Of a stretch of DNA of 64,000 nucleotides, positions 9,357 to 18,483 are shown in pieces. Origin of the DNA: DASUBV01 sp963725175. GTDB lineage: Bacteria > Actinomycetota > Actinomycetes > Streptosporangiales > Streptosporangiaceae. Both the position numbers and the translations under genes were made by a program. The notes beneath the pieces were generated by a model. It had not been told where the DNA came from, did no database searches, and was given only the letters and a program-made list of their open reading frames with translations. Every line of letters begins with the position of its first letter. The first letter of the stretch is position 1. The stretch covers positions 4,030,001 through 4,094,000 of the forward strand of contig CAVRXH010000006.1 of NCBI GenBank assembly GCA_963725175.1, read 5' to 3'.

Positions 9357-10538
9357 CTAACCAAGACCGCCAGAAACACCGTTTGGCGGGATAGACCCTG
9401 CGGCGGCTGTGACGGAGGCGAAGCTGACGAACTCCTGCTCGAGGCGAAGGCGCTCACCGAAGGTGCCGTTCCGGAGACAGTGGTAGAGGGACTGCTCGTC
9501 CGCTGTGAGGTGAGTAAGGGCGGCGGAGGTCGGGTCCGGCTCGGTGCCCCACTGGGGGCGGTGGGCGAGCAGGGTGGCCTCGTTCATCAGGATGGACCGG
9601 GCATGGGGGAAGCGGTGGCGCACCCGGTTGAGGATGGCGAGGCCGTGAGTGTCGATGTCTCCCCAGTAGACGAGGTCTAGGTCGGCTAGCCAGGCCAGCG
9701 GGCCAAACTGCCCGGCGGCGTAGCCGCTGCCGTAGATGACGATGGCCTGCGCCGGGAGCGGGAACGCCAGGTAAGTGATCTCGTTCTCGATGATGAACGC
9801 CCGGCAGGTGCCCGGCGGCGGCGCGGTCAGCTCTTCGGCACGGACGGAAAGCTCGGTGAAGCCCGCGACGGGGACGGAGCCGCGGAACCGCACGTAACCG
9901 GGTTTGCGGAGAAACCCGTAGCGTTCCTCGAAGCCGTCGCCTGTGGCGTTCAGGCGCTCTGACGGCAGCACCAGGTCCAGCAACTCGGCGAGGACGCCAC
10001 GGTGCCTGCCGATGAACTTGGTGTCGACGCCGGGGATGTCGACCTGGCGCAGGTAGAGGCCGGCGGTGTCGCTGGCGAGAACCCAGCTGGTGACCGCCAG
10101 GAGCCGGTCCCAGCTGTCCGCCAGGTCCAGGGCCTTCAGCGGCCGACGGGCAACCCAGGGCAGCAAGGCCGGATGGGCGGACCGGGTGCGTTCGGCCATC
10201 GCGGCCAATGAACGGACTTGGGCGCGGCTGCCAGTCGCCTCCCAGGCGTGATCGTAGCTGTCGAGCCAGGCGGCCCCGGGGATGTCGTTGGCGCCGAAGG
10301 AGCGCCCGCCGACCGTCTTATACTCCACGCGCAGCGGCCCGCGCGCGGCGCGCTCCCAGTCGGCGGCCCAGCGGCGGGCCTCGTCGTACCGGCCGCCAAG
10401 CTCGGCCGCGGTGGGTCCCCGGATGGGGAAGCGGACCGGGTCGAACTCCGCCCCGACAACGTAGCCGGACAGCCACCCGGCTACCTTCTTGCCCGCGCTT
10501 TCCCGGACGGCGGCCGGGGTGGTCCAGGGCGCGGCCAT
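9357..10538 (-). CDS. jetD: Wadjet system protein JetD (Toprim nuclease subunit)
   Basis: A 393-residue protein matching JetD (DUF3322 N-terminal and DUF2220 C-terminal domains). In type I Wadjet, JetD is the Toprim-fold nuclease that cuts circular plasmid DNA after loop extrusion by JetABC. The Toprim signature is visible in the C-terminal half: the glutamate of FIIENEITYLAFP and the acidic cluster YWGDIDTHGLAIL. The N-terminal half has the tryptophan-rich AARRWAADW segment. It is the last gene of the operon, one base after the jetC stop, so it is surely co-transcribed and probably translated by coupling. The extreme C terminus (about the last 20 residues) looks non-conserved. Confidence 0.93.
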   Translation of the reverse strand: MAAPWTTPAAVRESAGKKVAGWLSGYVVGAEFDPVRFPIRGPTAAELGGRYDEARRWAADWERAARGPLRVEYKTVGGRSFGANDIPGAAWLDSYDHAWEATGSRAQVRSLAAMAERTRSAHPALLPWVARRPLKALDLADSWDRLLAVTSWVLASDTAGLYLRQVDIPGVDTKFIGRHRGVLAELLDLVLPSERLNATGDGFEERYGFLRKPGYVRFRGSVPVAGFTELSVRAEELTAPPPGTCRAFIIENEITYLAFPLPAQAIVIYGSGYAAGQFGPLAWLADLDLVYWGDIDTHGLAILNRVRHRFPHARSILMNEATLLAHRPQWGTEPDPTSAALTHLTADEQSLYHCLRNGTFGERLRLEQEFVSFASVTAAAGSIPPNGVSGGLG

Positions 10539-10539
10539 G

Positions 10540-13500
10540 TCAGGCGGCGGGCTGGGCGCTGGCCACCATGGCGAGGGCGTGGGCGGCGCGCCTTGCTCGG
10601 TACTCCTCGATGGTGAGGGTCTGCAGCCGAGAGAACATGCTGGTGGGGTTGTCGACGAATCCGACGGCGGCGACGTAGGGCTCGATGACGTGGATCTTCT
10701 GCAGCGGCGTGACGATCAGCAGTTGCAGGCCCAGCGTGCCGAACAGCTCCAGGGCGAACCGGGTGGACTCATCCGACCCGCGGCCGAACGCCTCGTCGAT
10801 GACGGCGAAGCGGAAGGTGCGGGACTTCGCGGTACCCCATTCCAGCTTGAACTGGTAGGCCAGGGAAGCGGCGAGGACGGTGTAGGCGAGCTTCTCCTTC
10901 TGCCCGCCGGACTTGCCGGCGGAGTCGGCATATCGCTCGTACTCGGCGTTGTCCTCGCGGAACCGCTCGGAGGCAGAGAACAGGAACCAGTTCCGGACGT
11001 CGGTGACCAGGGCCGTCCACCGGCGGTCGGCCTCGGTCTGGCCCTCCCGGCCGCGGAACCGCTCGATGATTCGTTTGACTTGCAGGAACTTCTGCTCGGA
11101 GTACTGGTCGTCACCGGCGCCGCCCGGAGAGACGGTGCCCTCGGTGCAGGCTCGCAGGTCGGAGCGAAACTCCCGGATGTCGGTGTTGGGCGTCTGCTCG
11201 GGCTCCAGCCGGATGTACCGGCCGGGGTTGTAGTCGATGTCGACGAGGGAGGCATTGATGGTGCCGATGCGCTCCTTGATGAGGTCGGCCTCGCGAGTGA
11301 GCCGGGACTGGAAGGTGGCGATGTCGCGGATCGTGTTCGTGTTGAGGTAGTCCTTGAACTGCTGCTGGAACCGGGGCAGGTCGTCGTTAGCGAGCCGGGC
11401 GTGCAGCTCGCGGAAGCCTGCCGCCGCGGCGATACTGGCGTCGATCTCGGCGGTCTCGACCGGGTACTGGCTGCGGAAGGCGGTCATCATCGCGGTGGCC
11501 TTGTTCGCCAGCTCGGACCGGCGCCTGCCGCGCCGCTCCGCGACGCCCGCGAGGATACGGGCGGCCTCGGCCTCGGCCTTGTCGCAGGCCTGGGATCGCT
11601 GTGGCGAGCGCTGGTCGTTCTTTTCCAGCAGGGGACCGAGAGCGGCGAAGTGCTCTCGGGCGGCCGCGCACTCCGGGGTGGCAAGTACGGCCTGCGCTTC
11701 GCGCTGTTCGGCTTGTGCCTCGGCGATGTCCCTGTCGATGCCGCCGAGGGCGCTCGTGAGGATATTGCTCTCGCCTTCGGCTTCTTCGATCCGGTGCATT
11801 ACGCCCTGGAGGTCATCGTCGATCTGGGCCAGGGTGGCGGAGGCGGCGGTCAGTTGCTTCCGCTCGGCCTCTAGGCTCGTGATCTTGTTGACGTTGGACT
11901 GCCAGTCGACATCGGCGAACTCGGCGGTCTGCGCCAGGCCGGACAGGATGTTGCCGCGCTTGACGGCGGCATCCCAGGCCACGGTGTGCCGGCTGATCTC
12001 GTCGGATGCCTTCCCGATGTCGGCGGCGAGGGCCGTGGCGCGATCCATCAGGGCATCGATCTTGCGCTGGTTGGCCCAGCCGAGGACGTAGTGGCTCCGG
12101 TCGCCGATGCGGGTCCGGTCGTCCTTCTCGTGGTAGCCGCCGCTCCTCTTGATCTGTCCGGCCTTCGTGATCGCCGTCGAAGCCCGCTGGAACTGCCTCA
12201 TGGTCTCGACGCACTCGACGCGGGCGCGCCGGGCCAGCTCGCGGTCCAGCCAGGCGGCGAACGGGGAGTCCTTGATGTCGAGCTTGGCGGCCAGTGTGCC
12301 GCTGCCTGGGGCATCGGGCAGCGGGCCGAGTGAGGTGGCCGGCGGGACCCGATAGTAGACAACCTTGCCGCCGAGGTGGTTGCGGTTGATCCAGTCGGAG
12401 ACGGTGGGGTAGTGCCCGTCCGGGACCAGGATTGACAGAGCGAAGCCACGGAGCAACCGCTCGGCGGCGCCCTCCCAGTCCGCTTCCTCCTCGCGGACCA
12501 TGATGAGCTCGCCGGCGAACGGGAGGTCATCCTCGCCGATCTTCAGCTCGGTGCACAGGCGCTGGCGCAGGGCAAGGTCCCGGACCGGGATGTTGCTCCT
12601 GCGGGACTGCAGGCTGCGCAGCTCCTTGTTGATCTCAACGGCCAGCTCGTCGAGGTTCCGCTTAGTGACGCTGGCCTCGGTGAGGGCGTTCTGGCTGTCG
12701 GCCAGGGCCTGCTTGGTGGTGGCGGCCGCCGCGGTGATCTGGAGCTGGCGGGCCGCGAAATGCTCCCTGGTCTCGACTGGGTCCAGGCTCGCCTGCTCCA
12801 GCAGGCCTGCGAAGGCATCCGCGCGCGATCGCCGGGCGTCGCGGTCCGCCTCGCTGTCACTGATCTGCTGCTCGATGAAAGCAAGCCGGTTGCCGCCGTG
12901 CCCAGCCCGCTGGACCCGCAGGTCAGTCTCCTGCTGCCGGAGCGCTTTCAGGGCCGCGGCCAGGTCGTCCTGCTGGGCGGCAAGCTTGATCCGCTGAGAC
13001 TGAAGGGCGTTAAGTGACGCGCCGAGGAGGACGGCCTTAATGTCAGCGAAGTAGTACGGCAACGCGGCCTGCCGGGCGGCGAGGGTGCGTAGTTCCTCAT
13101 CGACAGCGTCGTGGGCGTCGAGTTCCTTCAGCAGCGGGCCAAGCAGCGCGAGCTGGGCCTGGGCGCGCTGCACCGCCTCATGCGCCTTGGTGAGGTCATC
13201 GAAGTGAGCGACGATGTCGGCGACGGCCTCGGCGGCGTCGAAAGGCTCGAGCATGTGCTCGCGGACGAAGTCGGTCAGGTTGCCGACCGCCTTCATCGAC
13301 ACGGTCTGGTGGAACAACTCCATGGCCTGCTCGGACTCGATGCCGAGGCGGCGGCGGAAGTCGCGGCCGTACTCGGGGAACCCGTCGTGGAGTCGCACCC
13401 CTGGCAGTGCCCGCAGCTTCCGCCGCAGCGCGGTCATGTCGGTGCCGAATCCCGAGAACTGGCCGCTGACCGACAGGTCGGAGTCGGCGGTGACGTAGAA

Positions 13501-13926
13501 CCGGTCCGGCTGGCCGCCGACATCGCCGTTCTTCAGGTAGAAGACCTGGGCGAGGGTGACGGTCTCGCCGTAGCCCTCGTTGGCGAAGACGGCGAGCAGG
13601 ACGCTGAACTTCGTCGCGTCCCGCAGCGCGATGGGTCGGGTTCCGCCAGTGATCTCGTTCCGCTCGGACTTGTAATGCCCGAGCACGTAGGAACGCAGCG
13701 TACGCTCACGAGTCTCCGCGCCGGCCGCCCTGTTGTAGGCGATCTTGTGCGCCGGCAGCAGCAACGTGGTGACAGCATCGACGATGGTGGACTTCCCGGA
13801 CCCGATGTCGCCGGTAACCAGGGCGTTGCGGCCGTCCGGGGACAGCATCCAGACCCGCTGGTCGAAGGTGCCCCAGTTGTAGAGTTCCAGGCGGGCCAGC
13901 CGGAAGCCGTTGCGATGATCAGTCAC
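10540..13926 (-). CDS. jetC: Wadjet system SMC-like ATPase JetC
   Basis: A 1128-residue MukB/SMC-like ATPase, the loop-extruding motor of Wadjet. The Walker A motif GDIGSGKST is at about residues 39-47, after the typical ARLELYNWGTFD strand. Long heptad-rich coiled-coil arms flank a central hinge-like region. The ABC signature SGGQKEK is near residue 1004 and Walker B VIDEAFGRGSDE near 1042, where the Glu is the hydrolytic residue. I chose the GTG at 13926, which overlaps the jetB stop by four bases (GTGA). A longer frame upstream would run into jetB without conserved sequence. It works with JetA (kleisin) and JetB (KITE). Confidence 0.95.
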   Translation of the reverse strand: MTDHRNGFRLARLELYNWGTFDQRVWMLSPDGRNALVTGDIGSGKSTIVDAVTTLLLPAHKIAYNRAAGAETRERTLRSYVLGHYKSERNEITGGTRPIALRDATKFSVLLAVFANEGYGETVTLAQVFYLKNGDVGGQPDRFYVTADSDLSVSGQFSGFGTDMTALRRKLRALPGVRLHDGFPEYGRDFRRRLGIESEQAMELFHQTVSMKAVGNLTDFVREHMLEPFDAAEAVADIVAHFDDLTKAHEAVQRAQAQLALLGPLLKELDAHDAVDEELRTLAARQAALPYYFADIKAVLLGASLNALQSQRIKLAAQQDDLAAALKALRQQETDLRVQRAGHGGNRLAFIEQQISDSEADRDARRSRADAFAGLLEQASLDPVETREHFAARQLQITAAAATTKQALADSQNALTEASVTKRNLDELAVEINKELRSLQSRRSNIPVRDLALRQRLCTELKIGEDDLPFAGELIMVREEEADWEGAAERLLRGFALSILVPDGHYPTVSDWINRNHLGGKVVYYRVPPATSLGPLPDAPGSGTLAAKLDIKDSPFAAWLDRELARRARVECVETMRQFQRASTAITKAGQIKRSGGYHEKDDRTRIGDRSHYVLGWANQRKIDALMDRATALAADIGKASDEISRHTVAWDAAVKRGNILSGLAQTAEFADVDWQSNVNKITSLEAERKQLTAASATLAQIDDDLQGVMHRIEEAEGESNILTSALGGIDRDIAEAQAEQREAQAVLATPECAAAREHFAALGPLLEKNDQRSPQRSQACDKAEAEAARILAGVAERRGRRRSELANKATAMMTAFRSQYPVETAEIDASIAAAAGFRELHARLANDDLPRFQQQFKDYLNTNTIRDIATFQSRLTREADLIKERIGTINASLVDIDYNPGRYIRLEPEQTPNTDIREFRSDLRACTEGTVSPGGAGDDQYSEQKFLQVKRIIERFRGREGQTEADRRWTALVTDVRNWFLFSASERFREDNAEYERYADSAGKSGGQKEKLAYTVLAASLAYQFKLEWGTAKSRTFRFAVIDEAFGRGSDESTRFALELFGTLGLQLLIVTPLQKIHVIEPYVAAVGFVDNPTSMFSRLQTLTIEEYRARRAAHALAMVASAQPAA

Positions 13927-14510
13927 TGCTCCCCCTCCTCGCCCGCCGCCCGGCGCGCGTACTCGGCGAGCCTGCCGCTGAAGTCGGCCAGCCACTGCCC
14001 GTCGATGTAGGCCTTCAGGATGCGGCGGACTTCATACAACTGCTCGGCGTTCTTCACCGGGCGCAGGAACCCCAGGTCGGCCGCCTTGCCGATGTGGGCA
14101 TCGATCTGGTCAACAAGCCGCGCCTCGTTGCTCGTTTCCGGGCGGAAGACGCGCAGCATCTCCACGATCTGGGCGCGAGTGAGCATCAGCCGGGTATCGC
14201 CGCCCTGGGCATCGAACTCGGCGAGCTTCTTGCGCAGCAGCGCCAGCAGCAGGCTGACATGGAACGACAGCGACCGGCGCGGGACCAGCCGCGGCAGCTG
14301 CCCGGCCTCCTCGTCATCGGCGGAACGCTGGCGCAGGTAGGCGTAGCCCTCGGCCTCGTCGATGACGACCTGCAGGCCGAGAACGTCCACGTAGTCGCGG
14401 ACCTGGGCCTGCAATTGCCTGACCTGCTGCCAGGCGGCCTCGTTGCCATCACGGTAGACGACGCCCTTCATCAGCGGGATGACGGCGTGAGACAGGCTGG
14501 GTTCGGTCAT
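13923..14510 (-). CDS. jetB: Wadjet system protein JetB (DUF4194, KITE subunit)
   Basis: A 195-residue protein of the DUF4194 family, the MukE-like winged-helix subunit of Wadjet. Visible family features are the N-terminal IPLMKGVVYRDG, the central YAYLRQR and LSFHVSLLLALLRKKLAEFD stretch, and the RAQIVEMLRVF / LGFLRPVKN helices. In the complex two such subunits bind the JetA kleisin. The start overlaps the jetA stop (ATGA type) and the stop overlaps jetC, so stoichiometric coupled translation is likely. Confidence 0.92.
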   Translation of the reverse strand: MTEPSLSHAVIPLMKGVVYRDGNEAAWQQVRQLQAQVRDYVDVLGLQVVIDEAEGYAYLRQRSADDEEAGQLPRLVPRRSLSFHVSLLLALLRKKLAEFDAQGGDTRLMLTRAQIVEMLRVFRPETSNEARLVDQIDAHIGKAADLGFLRPVKNAEQLYEVRRILKAYIDGQWLADFSGRLAEYARRAAGEEGEQ

Positions 14511-15967
14511 CGAGCGGCTCCGGCGCGGGTAAAGGAGACACGCGGCAAGGTGGCGGTGCGGCCAAGGCCGTCAGTGTCGGTCCAGGTGACCTGCTCCTGG
14601 CAGGTGTCGTCGAAGACGGCGGTGAAGGTGTCGTCCCGCAGCGCCAGGTAGGCGACCAGCTCGGCGAGGCCTTGGCGGAGCGGCACGGCGGCGACAATCT
14701 CGGCCAGGGTCACCTGCGCGGAGCGCCGCAGCGCCGCCCGGACGGCGGCGCGGAGCGGCCCCGGATCGACGTGAGCCTGCTCAAACAGGGCCGTGGGATC
14801 AGTCTTCTCGTCGCTGCCAGCTGGCCGGATGTCCTGGCTGTCGAGGCGGGGCTTGCGGACCGGCGCGTACAAGGGGCGCTCGAACGGCAGGGAAAGCGCG
14901 GGCGCGGCGGCGTCGATCTCGGTCGTGAGGCCGGCCGGCGGGGCATCGCGCAGCCGCAGAGCGCTTCCCTCGATCTCGCGCAGGATGTCGATGACCCGCC
15001 GGTTCTCGAACCAGGCCTGGTCGTCGAGGAAGCGGCGCAGCTGCTCCGATAGCTGCGCGACGACCGCCTGGGTGCGCCCGGCCGCGTCCAGCCAGTCGTA
15101 GCGCACGCGCCGCAACCGGGGATCGCGCTCGGCCAGGTCGCTCAGCGCGTCTACGCGGTCCAGCAGCCCGGCCAGCTCTTCCTGCCGGGCCTGGCTGAGC
15201 AGGAAGTCGTAGAAGGCCTGGAAGGACCGACCCTGGTCAGAACCAGCGATCGACTCCCTGCTGCCGAGCACGTCATCGAGGAGCTCGCCCTTTCCGCCCT
15301 GCCACCCGGCGATCTTCTCCCGCAGCTGCCGGTCCAGGCGGCGGAAGTTCTCCTCGACCTGCCGGAAGTCCGACAGCAGCTCCCAAGCGGTCGCGGTCAG
15401 CTGCTGGTACCGGTCGCGGATAGCGCTGCGGTCCAGCAACGGAACCTCGCCGGCCAGCACCCGCCCGATCTCGTCATCGATATCCTGCCGGCGGCGGGCC
15501 AGTTCCGCTACCCGCGCGGCTGGGTCGGCCTCGGTGCCACGCACGATCTGCCGCAGCAGCTCGAAGACGGTGTTGAGTCGCGACTCGGTGCCGACGAACT
15601 CGCGCTCACCCAGCGAGCGCACCCACGCGAGCGCCTTCTCCACGGCGGGGGTGGCGTCGAAGTGCGGCTCGTCAGTGCCATTGGGGTAGTACTTGCGCAG
15701 CCAGCCGGCCTCCGGGCGGGCCCAGTCGTCGAGGTAGGCCCGGGCGCCCTTGGGAAAGCTGTCTGGGCTGTGCTGGCGGATCGCGTACAGCTCGTCATCG
15801 AGCAGGGCCTCCAGGTCGGCCGCGGAGACGGCCCGTGCGTTGCCCTGCACGAAGACCCGGTGCAGGAAGCTGAGTACGAGGGGGGCGTTCTCGGCGCGCA
15901 GCAGCCGCCAGGCTGGGTTGTTGGCCCTCAGCCAGATGATCTCGTCAATGCTGATGTCCCCGGGCAC
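14507..15967 (-). CDS. jetA: Wadjet system protein JetA (DUF3375, kleisin)
   Basis: A 486-residue DUF3375 protein, the MukF-like kleisin that bridges the JetC ATPase heads. The family start is seen in WLRANNPAWRLLRAENAPL, followed by helical segments with YLDDWA, RKYYPNG and the GTESRLNTVFELLRQI block. A linker region (about 370-420) leads to a C-terminal winged-helix part beginning VTLAEIVAAVPL. The start is a GTG at 15967. A nearby ATG is in another frame. It is the first gene of jetABCD. The 258 bp between it and the divergent amidase gene must hold the operon promoter, but I see no clear motif. Confidence 0.93.
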   Translation of the reverse strand: MPGDISIDEIIWLRANNPAWRLLRAENAPLVLSFLHRVFVQGNARAVSAADLEALLDDELYAIRQHSPDSFPKGARAYLDDWARPEAGWLRKYYPNGTDEPHFDATPAVEKALAWVRSLGEREFVGTESRLNTVFELLRQIVRGTEADPAARVAELARRRQDIDDEIGRVLAGEVPLLDRSAIRDRYQQLTATAWELLSDFRQVEENFRRLDRQLREKIAGWQGGKGELLDDVLGSRESIAGSDQGRSFQAFYDFLLSQARQEELAGLLDRVDALSDLAERDPRLRRVRYDWLDAAGRTQAVVAQLSEQLRRFLDDQAWFENRRVIDILREIEGSALRLRDAPPAGLTTEIDAAAPALSLPFERPLYAPVRKPRLDSQDIRPAGSDEKTDPTALFEQAHVDPGPLRAAVRAALRRSAQVTLAEIVAAVPLRQGLAELVAYLALRDDTFTAVFDDTCQEQVTWTDTDGLGRTATLPRVSFTRAGAAR

Positions 15968-16225
15968 AGCGTCATGGTAGAGGGAGGATAGGACGTTCGG
16001 CGGTCACTCCGTGTCCTGTCCTGTGAGCAATTCGTCGCGACAGCGATGGAATGCGAGCGTGGCAGGGAGCGCGCCGCTGGCCGAGACGGCGCCTGATGGC
16101 GGAACCCGGCCGCGAGGGCATCGTTGTCGGCATCGACGGACGGTGGTACGTTCCGCCCATCTGCCGATGCTGGCGTCCGAGCTCTGGTCCCCGGAGTGCC
16201 GCTCGCCTCATGAGTGAGGTCACCG

Positions 16226-17983
16226 ATGCCGCGTTCAGCTGCCGCCATCAGGTTATTTGCCGCTGCTGCTGCCGTTGCCGCCGGGACGCTCACTGTGGCC
16301 GCCGTCGCCAGCGCGGCACCGGTTCAGGCCCGATCGCGGCCGGGCCCGATCGCGGTCGCGGCGTCCGCCGCACAGGACCGCTTCGGGGTGCCGGCCTCGC
16401 TGCTGGAAGCCATCTGCTACCTGGAAGGGCATCTGTCTGACCACGGCGGCGCACCGAGCTCGGACGGCGGCTACGGGTGCATGGACCTGGCCCGCAACCC
16501 CCAGATGGACACGCTCGGCCAGGCATCCAGGCTGCTGGGCGCGCCGGCCTTGTCGGTGCGCACTAACCTGTCGCAGAACATGGCGGGAGCCGCAGCGGTA
16601 CTGCGCGCTGATGCTGTCTCGCTGTCTCGCGCGCACCGCGTGCCTGCCACCCTCGGCGGCTGGTACGGCGCGATCGCGGAGTACAGCGGCGCCGCGCATG
16701 ACGTGGCGATCATGTACGCCAACGAGGTGTACCGGATCGTTCGCACCGGGCTGACCGCGACCGCGCCCACCGGCGAAGTCGTCAGGATCGCGCCGACCGC
16801 CGTAACCCCGGAGGTCGCGACCGCCCGCAACGTCGGAGTGACGCCGGCCCTGCCAACCGACTGCACCACGGGCGGCACCGACTACCCGTCCGCGATCAAC
16901 TGCATCGTGCCCGCCAGCTACGCCGGGACCACCTACGACACCGCCAGCCGCCCGGCGGACCTGCCGGTACTGGGCATCACCATCCACGACACCGAGGAGA
17001 CCCTGGACAACACGATCGCCACGTTCTGGAACGAGAGCAGCGGGGTCAGTGTCCACTACGTGGTGGACACCGACGGCACGGTCTACCAGTGCCTGCACGA
17101 GAAGGACGTGGCCTTCCAGAACGGCAATTTCTGGTACAACCAGCGGACCATCGGCGTCGAGCACGTCGGCGTGGACGCGACCGGCTACCAGTGGTACAAC
17201 GCCGCCGAGTACCTCGGCTCCGCGAAGCTCGTCGCCTACCTGCTGACCAAGTACAACATCCCGCTCGACCACGAGCACGTCATGTCACACGGCACCACCC
17301 CGGCGCCGACCCTGGGCACCTCGCCCAACCATGTGGACCCGGGACCGTACTGGCTGTGGGACTACTACCTCGGCCTGATCAACCAGCAGGGGGTGCCGTT
17401 CGCCACCGGCCACGCGCCGTCCGGGGTGATCAGGCTCAACCCGTCCTCTGGCCGGCAGCCAGACGGCTCCGGCGGCACGGAAACAACCTCCAACTTCAAC
17501 TTCTTCTACCTCTACACCCAGCCATCGACGGCGTCCGCGCTGCTGGCATCCAAGGGCAGCCCCGGCGACATCACCGACGAGAGCAACAACGTCGAAACGA
17601 TGATCAGCTACGACGTCCTCGCCCAGCAACCGGACGAGGCGGGCACCGGCGACACGATGTACGAGATCTGGTACGGCGCCACCCTGTCCTCATCCAGCTG
17701 GACCGCGACCGGCACCCTGGCATGGATCGCCGCACCGGCGGGCTCGGCCGAGCAGGGCTACGGCACGGTCGTCACCCTGACCGGTAAGGGCAGCAAGAGT
17801 GCCAGCGTGTACGGCGAGCCGGGCGGCACCAGCAGCAACGTCATCGGAGCCACGCCGAAAGCCTCACAGTACCTGTCGCCATGGTCGGTCTCGGTATCCG
17901 GCGTGACCTGGTACGCAATCAACTTCAACCACCGCCAGGCATGGATACCCGCCTCCGAAGTCAGCTCCACCCGCACCACCTGA
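16226..17983 (+). CDS. Secreted N-acetylmuramoyl-L-alanine amidase (Amidase_2)
   Basis: An exported peptidoglycan hydrolase of about 585 residues. The ATG at 16226 follows GAGG by six bases (a GTG lies 12 bases upstream). A signal peptide with an alanine-rich core ends near ASAAPVQA. Residues about 35-165 form a helical lysozyme/SLT-like or repeat domain (FGVPASLLEAICYLEGH, YGCMDLARNP). The zinc amidase domain follows at about 230-385, with LGITIHDTE, SVHYVVDTDGTVYQ, RTIGVEHVG and the HVDPGPYW motif whose His is a likely zinc ligand. The C-terminal 170 residues resemble SH3-like cell-wall binding regions (SASVYGEPGG, VTWYAINF). It stands alone, with no evident link to the Wadjet operon. Confidence 0.88.
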   Translation: MPRSAAAIRLFAAAAAVAAGTLTVAAVASAAPVQARSRPGPIAVAASAAQDRFGVPASLLEAICYLEGHLSDHGGAPSSDGGYGCMDLARNPQMDTLGQASRLLGAPALSVRTNLSQNMAGAAAVLRADAVSLSRAHRVPATLGGWYGAIAEYSGAAHDVAIMYANEVYRIVRTGLTATAPTGEVVRIAPTAVTPEVATARNVGVTPALPTDCTTGGTDYPSAINCIVPASYAGTTYDTASRPADLPVLGITIHDTEETLDNTIATFWNESSGVSVHYVVDTDGTVYQCLHEKDVAFQNGNFWYNQRTIGVEHVGVDATGYQWYNAAEYLGSAKLVAYLLTKYNIPLDHEHVMSHGTTPAPTLGTSPNHVDPGPYWLWDYYLGLINQQGVPFATGHAPSGVIRLNPSSGRQPDGSGGTETTSNFNFFYLYTQPSTASALLASKGSPGDITDESNNVETMISYDVLAQQPDEAGTGDTMYEIWYGATLSSSSWTATGTLAWIAAPAGSAEQGYGTVVTLTGKGSKSASVYGEPGGTSSNVIGATPKASQYLSPWSVSVSGVTWYAINFNHRQAWIPASEVSSTRTT

Positions 17984-18162
17984 CCCATCCGAGCCGCGTG
18001 TCGGGCTTTCCCGGCAGCCTCATCAGGCCCATGGTTCAATTATTAATCAGCAGTGACAACTTACTTGGCAGATACTTTGACTTTGAGACGAGGGGGCAAG
18101 AATGAGTCGGGGTTCGCCTCCGGTGAGCGATGAGCACTGCGCCGAGTGACGTCGGTCCGTCA

Positions 18163-18191
18163 TTGCTATCGAGGCATGGCCAGACTATGAT
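18163..18191 (+). promoter_or_regulatory. Candidate sigma-70-type promoter for the mbtH operon
   Basis: TTGCTA at 18163-18168, a 17-bp spacer and TATGAT at 18186-18191 lie about 50 bp upstream of the mbtH-like start codon. The fit to housekeeping promoters is good, but this is a motif match only. Confidence 0.5.
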
Positions 18192-18242
18192 CACACTGGT
18201 CAAGTAACAGGCCTCGTCTGCCTTCCCAGGTATGGAGCTATC

Positions 18243-18440
18243 ATGGCCGATGCGGAAAAGAATGACCTCATGCGGTACACGGTGGTTGTCAACGACGAGG
18301 AACAATATTCAATCTGGCCAGATGGCCGGAGCATCCCGGCTGGATGGCGTGCGGTTGGGATAGAAGGCGTCAAGAGCGTGTGCCTCTCCTACATCGGCGA
18401 GGTATGGACTGACCTCCGGCCGCTAAGCATACGCCGGTAA
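18243..18440 (+). CDS. MbtH-family NRPS chaperone
   Basis: A 65-residue MbtH-like protein. It carries the family signature in order: NDEEQYSIWPDG, IPAGWRAVG, a CLSYI segment and the invariant VWTDLRPLSIRR ending. MbtH proteins bind adenylation domains and are needed for their folding or activity. It is the only copy in the window, so it probably serves the C-A-T and A-T-R synthetases at 22.8-26.1 and 50.5-53.6 kb. GGAG lies five bases upstream of the ATG. It leads an operon with the C-domain, thioesterase and SET genes. Confidence 0.95.
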   Translation: MADAEKNDLMRYTVVVNDEEQYSIWPDGRSIPAGWRAVGIEGVKSVCLSYIGEVWTDLRPLSIRR

Positions 18441-18483
18441 TGCCGGGCGTAGGGCCTCGTTGCACGGCGCCAGGGGACTAGAG

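Noticed and set aside
10489..11874. Plus-strand frame opposite jetC
   Set aside because: It is antisense to the conserved ATPase head of JetC and has a Gly/Val/Leu-rich low-complexity sequence.
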